DNA of 64,000 bases, taken from contig NZ_NPDX01000001.1 of the NCBI RefSeq assembly GCF_002811945.1, forward strand, positions 1,186,501 through 1,250,500, written 5' to 3'. Source of the DNA: Leptospira harrisiae. Lineage in GTDB: Bacteria > Spirochaetota > Leptospiria > Leptospirales > Leptospiraceae. Below are positions 34,725 to 42,830 of this stretch, in pieces; the first letter of the stretch is position 1, and the number at the start of each line of letters is the position of its first letter. The notes beneath the pieces are model-generated. The model was not told the origin of the DNA. It ran no database searches and saw only the letters and a list, made by a program, of their open reading frames with translations. The position numbers and the translations under genes are program-made.

Positions 34725-36275
34725 ATGATGTCGAAATTACGAATCTTTTTCCTTTGTTGTTTCCTACAATTTTTACCCCTTTTTTCCCAGGACCAATTTT
34801 TTGGAACCTCAGAATCGCAGTTCCGTGAAAAGATAAAAACCGTTCGTTTAGACAATGGGCTGACTGTTGTGATGATGAAGAGAGGAACTTCGCCTACTGT
34901 TGCTTTGTACATTAAATTTCTGGTCGGAGCTGTGGATGAAACCCCAGAAGAAGCCGGAACCGCACACCTTTTGGAACATATGTTATTCAAAGGGACAAAA
35001 ACTGTTGGCACCACGAACTACGAAAAAGAAGAAAAATACCAAAAACAAATCGAAGTTTGGGGAACAGAACTTGATGATCTCAAATTAAAAATTCGTGATT
35101 TGACAACACGCGGCGAAACCATTTCGCCATCCTTACTGGAAGAGAAGGAAATTTTAGAACGCAGATTAAAAAACCTCATCCAATTACAAGATGAGTTCAT
35201 TGTAAAAAATGAAGATTCATATATTTACGAACAAAATGGGGAAGTGGGATTCAACGCATACACTTCGCAAGATGTTACCAACTACCAAATCCAACTTCCC
35301 AATAATAGAATTGAAGTTTGGGCAAAAATTGAGTCCGATCGTTTGAAACATCCAATCTTACGTGAATATTATACTGAAAGAGATGTTGTGATCGAAGAAC
35401 GTAGGATGCGAACCGACGATAGTGGGGCAGGTGTACTTCGAGAAAAGTTTTTTTCGATCGCTTTTGAAAGTCATCCTTACAGAAAACCAGTGATTGGATA
35501 TTCCACAGGTCTTCCTTTTTTAAAAATTGAAGATACAAAAGCTTTTTTTCAAAAACATTACACTCCAGACCGAATGGTGATCTCTGTTGTAGGTCAATTT
35601 GATTTTGAAGAAACAGAATCCATCATTCGTAAGTATTTTTCTGAATTAAAGCCAGGGAAACCAAGACCGATCCAAAAGCAGGAAGAAAAATCGTTTCCAG
35701 GTGAAAAACGATTCAAAGTTTACCATCCATCAGGAAGCCAAATGATGATGGGTTTTCTAAAACCTCCGTATCCGCATAAAGACAATTCCTCTTTTGATGT
35801 ATTGTCAACCATCCTCACATCGGGAACTGGATCTAGGTTATACAAACGACTTGTATTAGAAGAAAAATTAGCTCTGAGTATTGGAGCAGCGAATGGTTAT
35901 CCGGGAGAACGATACCAAAATTATTTTGTGTTTTTTATTAAACCGAATGAGGGTGCTAAACCAGAGGTCATTGAAAAAATCATTTGGGAAGAACTTTTCA
36001 AAATCCAGGAAACTGGTGTTCCGAAAGAAGAATTAGAAAAAGTCAAAAACCAGATGGTTTCCGATTTTATCAAAACTTTAGATGAAAATGCAAGTATTGC
36101 TGATCTGCTAAGTTATTATCAGCTGTTATATGGTGATTGGGCGGGTTTATTCAGTCAATATTCCACCATTATGAAAACATCTTCAGCGGATATCCAAACG
36201 CTTATCCCAACATATTTAACCAAAGATAAAGTTGTGATCGGAGTATTGGAAGACGTAAGGAAAAAATCAGAATGA
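34725..36275 (+). CDS. M16-family zinc protease, catalytic subunit
   Basis: A 516-residue pitrilysin-family protease with an export signal (about 1-20, ending FSQ), so probably periplasmic. The inverted zinc motif is complete: HLLEHMLFKGT (HxxEH) with the third ligand Glu in the downstream helix (region EVGFNAYTSQDVTNYQ, then ERDVVIEERR). An extra charged insertion sits at about residues 95-160. It is coupled to the second M16 gene by a 4-bp overlap, and the two should form the usual catalytic/regulatory heterodimer. Confidence 0.9.
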   Translation: MMSKLRIFFLCCFLQFLPLFSQDQFFGTSESQFREKIKTVRLDNGLTVVMMKRGTSPTVALYIKFLVGAVDETPEEAGTAHLLEHMLFKGTKTVGTTNYEKEEKYQKQIEVWGTELDDLKLKIRDLTTRGETISPSLLEEKEILERRLKNLIQLQDEFIVKNEDSYIYEQNGEVGFNAYTSQDVTNYQIQLPNNRIEVWAKIESDRLKHPILREYYTERDVVIEERRMRTDDSGAGVLREKFFSIAFESHPYRKPVIGYSTGLPFLKIEDTKAFFQKHYTPDRMVISVVGQFDFEETESIIRKYFSELKPGKPRPIQKQEEKSFPGEKRFKVYHPSGSQMMMGFLKPPYPHKDNSSFDVLSTILTSGTGSRLYKRLVLEEKLALSIGAANGYPGERYQNYFVFFIKPNEGAKPEVIEKIIWEELFKIQETGVPKEELEKVKNQMVSDFIKTLDENASIADLLSYYQLLYGDWAGLFSQYSTIMKTSSADIQTLIPTYLTKDKVVIGVLEDVRKKSE

Positions 36276-37675
36276 AACGTATTTATTTTATTTTAATTGG
36301 AATTAGTTTTTTTAGTCTTTCGGCTCGTGAGATGGGTGATTTTGTGCGTGATTTACAATTCAAACCATTGGAGTTTGAAGTTCCTGAAATCACTTCCATA
36401 AAACAACCATCAGGCGTTGAAATTTTTTCTTTAAAAAATGCAGAGTTTCCCATCGTGTATGCAGATATTTACGTGTATCATGGCAGGAAAAATTTAGGCA
36501 AACGAGCTGTAGAGATCACAAAACTACTGGAAGATAGTTGGGAATTGTCAGGATCAAAAACATATCCAAAAGAAAAGTTCCTAGAAACTTTGGAGTTTTA
36601 TGGAGCATCATTTTCAGTTTCAATCGATTATGAAAAAACGATATTTAGTTTTTCTTATTTAAAATCGACTGAGAAGGAAGTGCTTCCTATCATTCAGTCA
36701 TTTTTCGATTCTCCCAACTTGGATGAGTCCTTAGTTGTGACCACCAAAGGTAAGCTTACGGAGGAGATCAAAAGAAGAAATGACAATCCTACTGCTCTTG
36801 GTTCAAGGAAGGCGAAGGAATCTTTGTTTCGAGGGACCATTGCTGGAACTTCTATGCAAATTTCTTCTTTGGAAGCGCTGAAACTAAGTGACCTTACCGA
36901 TTTCCAATCCGAAATCCTAAAAGAACCCAAACGAAGATTTCTTGTGACGGGAGATTATGATCTTAAGTCGTTTGAAAGTTTTTTTTCTAATTTGGGACCG
37001 AGTGTCGCAATTGAAAACGCAGAAGTGATTAGCCCAGCAGGTCTTTCTGAAAATGTAAAAAAAGAAGGAAAAAACATCCGGCTTGTCGTAAAAGATCTCA
37101 ACCAGACTTTCATTTCAATGGTTGGAGTCCTCCCTGAACACAATCATCCAGATTTTTATGCCATCCAAGTTTTAAATTATATCATTGGTGCGGGAGGATT
37201 TAACTCCTATTATATGAGAGAAATTCGAAACAATAGGGGCCTTGCTTATTCTGCTGGAAGTAATACTGATTTCCAAGAAAATTACGGAACCATCCAGTTT
37301 TTTGCGATGACAAAAACAGAATCCGCAAAAGAAGTTTTGTCGCTCATGCAAGAACTCATCCAACCCAAACTCATAGATTCACTCACAGAAGAAGAACTGG
37401 TCCGAGCAAAAAATGCCATCATCAACCAGTTTGTATTCCAATTTGAAGATGATAAAAGAACTCTCGCAAGCGAAGTACGGAGACGTGACCATAAAATGCC
37501 GGAAGGATACTTACAAAATTTCAGAAGGGAAATTGACCGGTTGACTCTTTCTGATTTAAAACGAGTGGGTAAACTGTATTTCCAATCAGACAAATTGATC
37601 ATTACCATTGTTGGCCCTAAGGTTCTAGAGTCATCTTTCCAAGGATCAATAAAGGTGATACAACCGGAAGATTGA
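36272..37675 (+). CDS. M16-family protease homologue, non-catalytic partner
   Basis: A 467-residue exported paralogue of the preceding protease (signal peptide 1-17). At the position of HxxEH it has KLLEDSWELSGS, so the zinc site is lost. The C-terminal R/Y-type substrate-grip pair is suggested by NNRGLAYSAGS. This is the standard inactive subunit of two-chain M16 proteases. Its stop overlaps the MBL gene start by 1 bp. Confidence 0.87.
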   Translation: MKRIYFILIGISFFSLSAREMGDFVRDLQFKPLEFEVPEITSIKQPSGVEIFSLKNAEFPIVYADIYVYHGRKNLGKRAVEITKLLEDSWELSGSKTYPKEKFLETLEFYGASFSVSIDYEKTIFSFSYLKSTEKEVLPIIQSFFDSPNLDESLVVTTKGKLTEEIKRRNDNPTALGSRKAKESLFRGTIAGTSMQISSLEALKLSDLTDFQSEILKEPKRRFLVTGDYDLKSFESFFSNLGPSVAIENAEVISPAGLSENVKKEGKNIRLVVKDLNQTFISMVGVLPEHNHPDFYAIQVLNYIIGAGGFNSYYMREIRNNRGLAYSAGSNTDFQENYGTIQFFAMTKTESAKEVLSLMQELIQPKLIDSLTEEELVRAKNAIINQFVFQFEDDKRTLASEVRRRDHKMPEGYLQNFRREIDRLTLSDLKRVGKLYFQSDKLIITIVGPKVLESSFQGSIKVIQPED

Positions 37676-38514
37676 TGTTAACAGCTAGTTTTGAATATAA
37701 GGGAATTAAGTTTGAAGGTTTGTCCGAAGGAGGAATTCGGACTTCGATCATTTGTCCCTCCCTTGACTTTATGTTTGATTTTGGATTCATCAATCCTGAT
37801 AAAATTCATATCGGGAAAATATTGTTATCCCATGCTCATTTAGACCATTCTTGTGGAATCCCTTATTATGTTTCCCAACGAAGCCTTCGTAAACTTCCTG
37901 TTCCAAAAATTTACCTACCAAAATCTTTGGAACCAAAGATGTCTCAAATTTTAAAGTTATACTCTGAAATTGAAGGTTTTGATTATCAATGCGAACTCTT
38001 TGGGTTGGATTTTGGAGATAGAGTAGAATTGAAACCAGGGTACTTTTTTAAACCTTGGGAAAGTTTTCATCGGGTTCCTTCGCAAGGTTATACGGTTTAT
38101 GAAACTAAACGCAAACTTAAGAAAGAATGGACAAGTCTTAGTTCCGACGAAATCCGAAACAAAAAAGACTTAGGAGAAGATCCTACAGAAGAAATTTCTG
38201 TGCCTTTGGTTTCTTTTTCCGGTGATACAAAAATAGAATATGTTTTAGAAAATGAAGACGTTCGCAAAAGCAAAATTCTTTTTATGGAATGTACTTATTA
38301 TTGCGAGAAAAGGGATGTGGAACGTGCCCGGGAATGGGGTCACACTCATTTTGATGAAATAGTTGCTCATGCATCCGCTTTTGAAAATGAAGCCATAGTT
38401 CTCATCCACCCTTCCAAACGCTATAGTTATCGCGAACTAAACGATATGCTTCGTAAAAAAGTTCCACCAATTTTAAAAGACAGAATTTCACTTTTTTTAC
38501 CTCCCAAATCATGA
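37675..38514 (+). CDS. MBL-fold hydrolase, RNase Z-like
   Basis: A 279-residue cytoplasmic metallo-beta-lactamase-fold protein with ILLSHAHLDHSCGIPYY and later ligands in SFSGDTK and GHTHFDEI. The layout follows RNase Z (ElaC), but the basic exosite arm is not obvious, so tRNA 3' processing is only possible. Since the initiator tRNA in this window lacks an encoded CCA, an RNase Z is expected somewhere in the genome. It overlaps the O-methyltransferase gene by ATGA. Confidence 0.75.
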   Translation: MLTASFEYKGIKFEGLSEGGIRTSIICPSLDFMFDFGFINPDKIHIGKILLSHAHLDHSCGIPYYVSQRSLRKLPVPKIYLPKSLEPKMSQILKLYSEIEGFDYQCELFGLDFGDRVELKPGYFFKPWESFHRVPSQGYTVYETKRKLKKEWTSLSSDEIRNKKDLGEDPTEEISVPLVSFSGDTKIEYVLENEDVRKSKILFMECTYYCEKRDVERAREWGHTHFDEIVAHASAFENEAIVLIHPSKRYSYRELNDMLRKKVPPILKDRISLFLPPKS

Positions 38515-39170
38515 AACCAAGACCTAGTATTTATATTCCCGAATTGGAATCTTTTATTGATTCCAGTTTGGTTTACAAGCCAAACACGGTGTTTGCTGAT
38601 ATGGAATTATACGCCAAAGAAAAAAACATTCCTATCGTGACCGCAGCCACTGGGGCTGTTTTGTCTCATTTGGTTTCACTCGTCCGACCCAAACAAATTT
38701 TGGAATTAGGAACCGGGCTTGGGTATTCCACACTTTGGATGGCTGTTGGTTCACCTAATACTCGCTTTGTTACTGTGGATCGACATAAAGAACAAGCGGA
38801 CTTGATGGATGGTTATGCCAAACGAATGGGGATTTTGGAACAAATCCAAGTAAAACGGGTGACGGACTCGGTAATGGATTATCTAAAAAGGGAATACGAT
38901 GAGTGGATTGGTTCCGATTTATTTTTTGTAGATTGTGATAAAATTACCTATCCTGAAATCTTTCGAATCCTTTGGGATGAAGCAAAACCTGGATCTTATT
39001 TTTTATTCGATAATATGTTGTGGCACGGTCGAGTCCTTTCTCCAGATCCCAAGAAACCATCTGATTTAGCGGTAATGGCTCTTTGGAATGAGGTAAAATC
39101 CCTAGTTTCTGGATATACTTTGTATCCTGTTGGTGATGGATTACTCTTTTTTCAGAAGGATAAAAAATAG
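38511..39170 (+). CDS. SAM-dependent O-methyltransferase (family 3, class I)
   Basis: A 219-residue methyltransferase with motif I ILELGTGLGYSTLWMA, an acidic loop VTVDRHKEQ and DLFFVDCDKITYPE, which carries the metal-binding Asp of COMT-like enzymes; FLFDNMLWHGRV is the matching motif. The substrate is unknown, probably a catechol-like or other small molecule. The gene ends a four-gene coupled run of M16 pair, MBL hydrolase and this enzyme. Confidence 0.82.
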   Translation: MKPRPSIYIPELESFIDSSLVYKPNTVFADMELYAKEKNIPIVTAATGAVLSHLVSLVRPKQILELGTGLGYSTLWMAVGSPNTRFVTVDRHKEQADLMDGYAKRMGILEQIQVKRVTDSVMDYLKREYDEWIGSDLFFVDCDKITYPEIFRILWDEAKPGSYFLFDNMLWHGRVLSPDPKKPSDLAVMALWNEVKSLVSGYTLYPVGDGLLFFQKDKK

Positions 39171-39201
39171 TAGTCAAACCTCCTCTTTTCTGTGTATTCT
39201 G

Positions 39202-39218
39202 CTCCTTGGTTTAAGGAG
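39202..39218 (+). promoter_or_regulatory. Hairpin containing the ribosome-binding site of the next gene
   Basis: CTCCTT pairs perfectly with AAGGAG (6 bp, 5-nt loop GGTTT). AAGGAG is the Shine-Dalgarno site, 10 nt before the GTG start at 39229. Confidence 0.45.
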
Positions 39219-39228
39219 AGCAAGTTTC

Positions 39229-39981
39229 GTGTTAAAAAATAGTTTCATCATCCTTTCGTTGTGCATCTTTAGTTTCTCAGTTTTTGCCCAAGAATCAGGG
39301 GCTCCGGAAAAAGGAAAAGAATCCTTTGAGGAATTAGACAAACTGGACCAAGGAAACAATTTAGAACGAAAACAGTATAAAAACATTTCCGAAAATAACA
39401 AAGACCGAGTCATTAATTCCATCAAACTGTTAACAATCGTTACTGCAAATTTCGGGGAAGAAGTTCCTGATTCCAAAACAGCCTTTGAAAAAATCAAAAA
39501 GGATTACCAAGTGGTTTTACGTTATTACTATCGTCGTGCCTACATTGCTTCTGGAAAAGCTATGGTAGCTTTGGAAAAAGATATTACGACACTCCTTGGA
39601 AAATTTTCAAAAAACTATGATACCAAAACTCAAAACCTGCTAGCTGAATGCGCAGATTTGATTACAAACCAAGAACAAACTCAACTTGTAGAAACATCTC
39701 AAGAGGGATCCAAAGTCATCATTCCGTATCGCGAGATTGCAGAAGCACAACAAAAGCTTCGTATCGCATATGGACAAATGGGATTGGCAACTGACATGTC
39801 TCGTGAAGACAGATTTTACGATGCTATCGTACATTACCGAATTGCAAAAGACTACGGTATCAAAATCCTATCTGATTTTAAAGAAGCGGACGCTGATAAA
39901 AAAGCTATAGCCGATAAATACGGAAAAGATTTGAGCGATAATAGAAACCAAATCTTTGCACAATCACAAAGCGCCAAATAG
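39229..39981 (+). CDS. Exported, all-helical protein of unknown function
   Basis: A 250-residue protein from a GTG start preceded by AAGGAG. The signal peptide ends FSVFAQ (about residue 19), so it is periplasmic. The mature protein is rich in long charged helices (for example VLRYYYRRAYIASGKAMVAL), with TPR-like spacing in EDRFYDAIVHYRIAKDYGI. No catalytic motif is seen. Leptospiral flagellar-coiling proteins FcpA and FcpB are also secreted helical proteins of similar size, and a relationship is possible but not shown. Confidence 0.7.
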   Translation: MLKNSFIILSLCIFSFSVFAQESGAPEKGKESFEELDKLDQGNNLERKQYKNISENNKDRVINSIKLLTIVTANFGEEVPDSKTAFEKIKKDYQVVLRYYYRRAYIASGKAMVALEKDITTLLGKFSKNYDTKTQNLLAECADLITNQEQTQLVETSQEGSKVIIPYREIAEAQQKLRIAYGQMGLATDMSREDRFYDAIVHYRIAKDYGIKILSDFKEADADKKAIADKYGKDLSDNRNQIFAQSQSAK

Positions 39982-40025
39982 AGAGGATAAACTTTTTCTT
40001 TTCTCCGTTCACTGGTGAGCGGAGA

Positions 40026-41375
40026 ATGACCATCGTGGTCTTTTTATCTTCACTTCAGATTCGTAATTTCATCATTTTTGTTAGTTTTCTTTCGACTACC
40101 GTTTCGCTTGGAGCAGTGCCTGTCTTTAGGATCGTTGTGGATCCTGGCCATGGAGGAATTGCCAAAGATCCAAAGGCGCAACACGGAGACAAATACGATA
40201 GTGTCACTCAAACCTACTTAGAAACTTACAAACAAGGAACGGAACACGGAAGTGTAACGGAGAGAAAGGTGGTTCTTGATTTAGCAAAGGAAGTCCACAA
40301 AATCTTAAAACTTACGGAAACGGAAGCAGGTTGGAAGGAATTTGAAGGTTACCTGAAACTTTTCTCAAAAAGATCAGATTTCCAAAGAGTGATTTTAGAA
40401 AGTAAACTCACTCGTGAGTCTTCCTTTGATGATGATCCCTCTTCAGAGGATCCTAATGCTCCTTACCGTTTGTATGACTTTCCCGATCCAAAAACGGGCG
40501 TAAGGCGAAAAGGGCGACTATCCAAAATCAATGAATTAAAGCCCCAATTGGTTTTGTCCTTACATTTGAATCCTGCAAGTAAAGGCCAAACCGGTGGTAT
40601 GGGAGCTGTGCTCACTCCTGGGTACAAAACATTTGCGAAGTTAAAAAAAATCTCAGATAAAAAAAATTCCGCTCACGGTTTTACGAATGGGCCTTGGTCT
40701 GAGTGGCTCATCTTCCAATCTGGTTGGTCCAAATTAGAGAATGCAATTGCTGATACATGGATATACTTCCATGGATATTGGTCTAAAAAAAATGGAAAAG
40801 ATACTGACCTGAGTAAATTTGAAGGATACCGCCAAAATATGGTTAGTTGGCGATACGCTGACGATCCCAACTGGGAAAAACAAATAGGAAAACAAGGCCC
40901 TTATTCCACAGACCACCAAACCTTTTTGGAAACTGGTAAGTTCTGGGAAAGAGAAAAAGGGAAAAAAGAAGAATGGAGAAGGGAAGGGGGAAGGGAAGGC
41001 TTTGGTGGTGACAACCATTATGTTACTAAGGAGCTAATGCGTTTTGTCCAGTATGGATTGCCTGTCCAATTAAAGGAAAAAGATTCCCCTTATCCAGAAC
41101 TTGGTCCGATTCAAAAACCTTACATTTCTACTTATAGTTTGCCTACTTATACAAATGCCCTTTGTGCTTTTATTGAAATTGGATATGTGAATCGGAGCCG
41201 TGATGTCAAATACCTCACCCAAAATAAAAAAGAAACCGCTATTTCATTGGCAGTAGGAATCTATTCTTTGTTTGTTGGATTGGACGTCAAAAAAATACCT
41301 TCGCTTCCATACAATCCTAAGGGTAAAAAGGTAAACCTAGATAGATATGAAACTTATTTTGATGAAGTATTATAA
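40026..41375 (+). CDS. N-acetylmuramoyl-L-alanine amidase (Amidase_3)
   Basis: A 449-residue exported zinc amidase that cuts the stem peptide from peptidoglycan. After the N-terminal signal (about 1-32), the ligands appear in order: IVVDPGHGG (His), VTERKVVLDLA (Glu), LSLHLNPAS (His), and the catalytic Glu in ALCAFIEIGYVNRSRD. A long insertion between the second His and the last Glu (about 200 residues with WxxW-type segments) is unusual and may confer specificity or auto-inhibition. It starts 44 bp after the helical exported gene. Confidence 0.85.
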   Translation: MTIVVFLSSLQIRNFIIFVSFLSTTVSLGAVPVFRIVVDPGHGGIAKDPKAQHGDKYDSVTQTYLETYKQGTEHGSVTERKVVLDLAKEVHKILKLTETEAGWKEFEGYLKLFSKRSDFQRVILESKLTRESSFDDDPSSEDPNAPYRLYDFPDPKTGVRRKGRLSKINELKPQLVLSLHLNPASKGQTGGMGAVLTPGYKTFAKLKKISDKKNSAHGFTNGPWSEWLIFQSGWSKLENAIADTWIYFHGYWSKKNGKDTDLSKFEGYRQNMVSWRYADDPNWEKQIGKQGPYSTDHQTFLETGKFWEREKGKKEEWRREGGREGFGGDNHYVTKELMRFVQYGLPVQLKEKDSPYPELGPIQKPYISTYSLPTYTNALCAFIEIGYVNRSRDVKYLTQNKKETAISLAVGIYSLFVGLDVKKIPSLPYNPKGKKVNLDRYETYFDEVL

Positions 41376-41390
41376 TCAGTCGATTCAACT

Positions 41391-42164
41391 ATGAAGCCAA
41401 AAAAAGAATCATCAAAAGTTTTAAATCACCCTTTATTCAAAGAATTAATTTTGATGTACCAAACTTCCCTAAAGAAAAGGTACTCCGAAGAAAATTTAAA
41501 ATTATATCCAGAATTTGCTTCTATCCCTCGTATCAAAATAGATCAATTGCTATATTTTTTTTTAGAATATCTATATCCTGAATATTCCAAACGAAAAGAA
41601 TTAGACGCCGCCTTTGATGCGTTATCTGGATTTGTTAACCATCCAACAAAAATTTGGGGGATCCTTGGGAACTTAGCAATGTCTATCTTTCGATTTGGAA
41701 AACATTTTCCAATCGCACTCAAAGCAGGACTTGCTGCCCTTCACTCCTATGTAACGGCGCATCAGTTTGAAGAGGAACTAGTGATGGAACTCGACCGTCA
41801 GGAAAATCAAATGGAATTACTTGGTTCAGAGTTTGCGATGGATTTCCTTATCTCTAAAGTAGAAAAAGATAAAGCGGATGCATTTCGCAATGACATTGGT
41901 GGTTTATTCAAAGTGTTTTCGAATGCAGAACTCATTCGAAAGATCATTTTGATTATGGAAGATATATTGGTGAAAATGGAATCGAAAGGTGGTCTTTATA
42001 CGGAAGAAGACAAAAAAGGAATTTTTCTTGGAGTTTCGATTTTAAAAGCAGGAAGGAAGATCTTTGATGATATGAAAGAAGATGAGATAACTCTTGTCTT
42101 ACAAGCCATAGATAGAATCGAAGAAGATTTTTATCTAAAAGCTTGCGAGAAGAATTCGAACTAA
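41391..42164 (+). CDS. Conserved-looking cytoplasmic protein of unknown function
   Basis: A 257-residue, helix-rich protein with no signal peptide. It has a hydrophobic patch near residues 90-125 (NLAMSIFRFGKHFPIALKAG) but no clear membrane helix. I do not recognise the family. It starts 15 bp after the amidase gene on the same strand, so the two are probably co-transcribed, and ends 8 bp from the CCA end of tRNA-Leu on the other strand. Confidence 0.7.
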   Translation: MKPKKESSKVLNHPLFKELILMYQTSLKKRYSEENLKLYPEFASIPRIKIDQLLYFFLEYLYPEYSKRKELDAAFDALSGFVNHPTKIWGILGNLAMSIFRFGKHFPIALKAGLAALHSYVTAHQFEEELVMELDRQENQMELLGSEFAMDFLISKVEKDKADAFRNDIGGLFKVFSNAELIRKIILIMEDILVKMESKGGLYTEEDKKGIFLGVSILKAGRKIFDDMKEDEITLVLQAIDRIEEDFYLKACEKNSN

Positions 42165-42172
42165 ACTACTGT

Positions 42173-42259
42173 TGGTACCGATGGCCGGAATCGAACCGGC
42201 ATGATGTTACCATCGGTGGATTTTGAATCCACTGCGTCTACCAATTCCACCACATCGGC
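42173..42259 (-). tRNA. tRNA-Leu (CAA anticodon), CCA encoded
   Basis: An 87-nt class II tRNA including an encoded CCA. The acceptor stem is GCCGATG/CATCGGT, the anticodon stem GTGGA/TCCAC encloses the loop TTCAAAA (anticodon CAA, reads UUG), and there is a long variable arm (CGATGGTAACATCATG region). Its 5' end is 4 nt after the stop of the thioesterase gene on the same strand, so both may come from one transcript. Confidence 0.95.
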
Positions 42260-42263
42260 ATAA

Positions 42264-42668
42264 TCAGTCTTCAGCTTCGATATATTTACCTTTTCCGCGG
42301 GCCACTATTTTGCCGATCTCATTTTCTATTTCAGCACGGTTTTCTATGATTTTTTTATTCTTTTTCACAAACCATCCACGTAAGTGGAGTGGTTCGTTTA
42401 CCTTTGCAGGTTGTAAGAATCGAATTGTCAATTCACCTGTAGTGGTTTCGAAATTCATCGCTTCGTTGATCTTAACCATGATTTCGTCTAAGATAGTAGA
42501 AATAATACCTGGGTGGATTTGATCCGGTAAACCTTGGTATTTTTCGGGGCAGGTGTAATCACCGAAGGCAGTTTTTGTGTCTTCGTCGAATGTGATTTTT
42601 AGCTGCAACCCGTCTGCATTGTCCGGTGAGGAAGCAAAGCTGAGATTTTTTTTCGCAACGGATTTCAT
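42264..42668 (-). CDS. Hotdog-fold thioesterase, PaaI-like
   Basis: A 134-residue protein with the hotdog signature: a conserved [13 protein letters not shown] helix (normally HGG...DE), central beta strands and [15 protein letters not shown]. It would hydrolyse an acyl-CoA of unknown identity as a dimer or tetramer. tRNA-Leu follows 4 nt downstream. A TTGACA element lies on the minus strand at 42704-42699, but no good -10 box follows at the right distance. Confidence 0.8.
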   Translation of the reverse strand: MKSVAKKNLSFASSPDNADGLQLKITFDEDTKTAFGDYTCPEKYQGLPDQIHPGIISTILDEIMVKINEAMNFETTTGELTIRFLQPAKVNEPLHLRGWFVKKNKKIIENRAEIENEIGKIVARGKGKYIEAED

Positions 42669-42830
42669 GCCACCATGGAACGCAAGAATTTCTCCTATGT
42701 CAAGCAGAAAAAGAACTTGCGGTCATTTTGGCCTAAACACTTGCGTAAAATGGTGAGAAATTGAATATTCTTTGAGTCTACCTTAAGTTACTGCATAGCA
42801 AACCTCGAAAATATAGAGTAGAACCCTTTT

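Noticed and set aside
34725..37675. Second M16 gene as a degraded pseudogene
   Set aside because: The loss of HxxEH is normal for the partner subunit of two-chain M16 proteases, and the frame is intact.
42699..42704. TTGACA on the minus strand before the thioesterase gene as its promoter
   Set aside because: No -10 match at 16-18 bp (TTCCAT is too poor), so it was not listed as a promoter.
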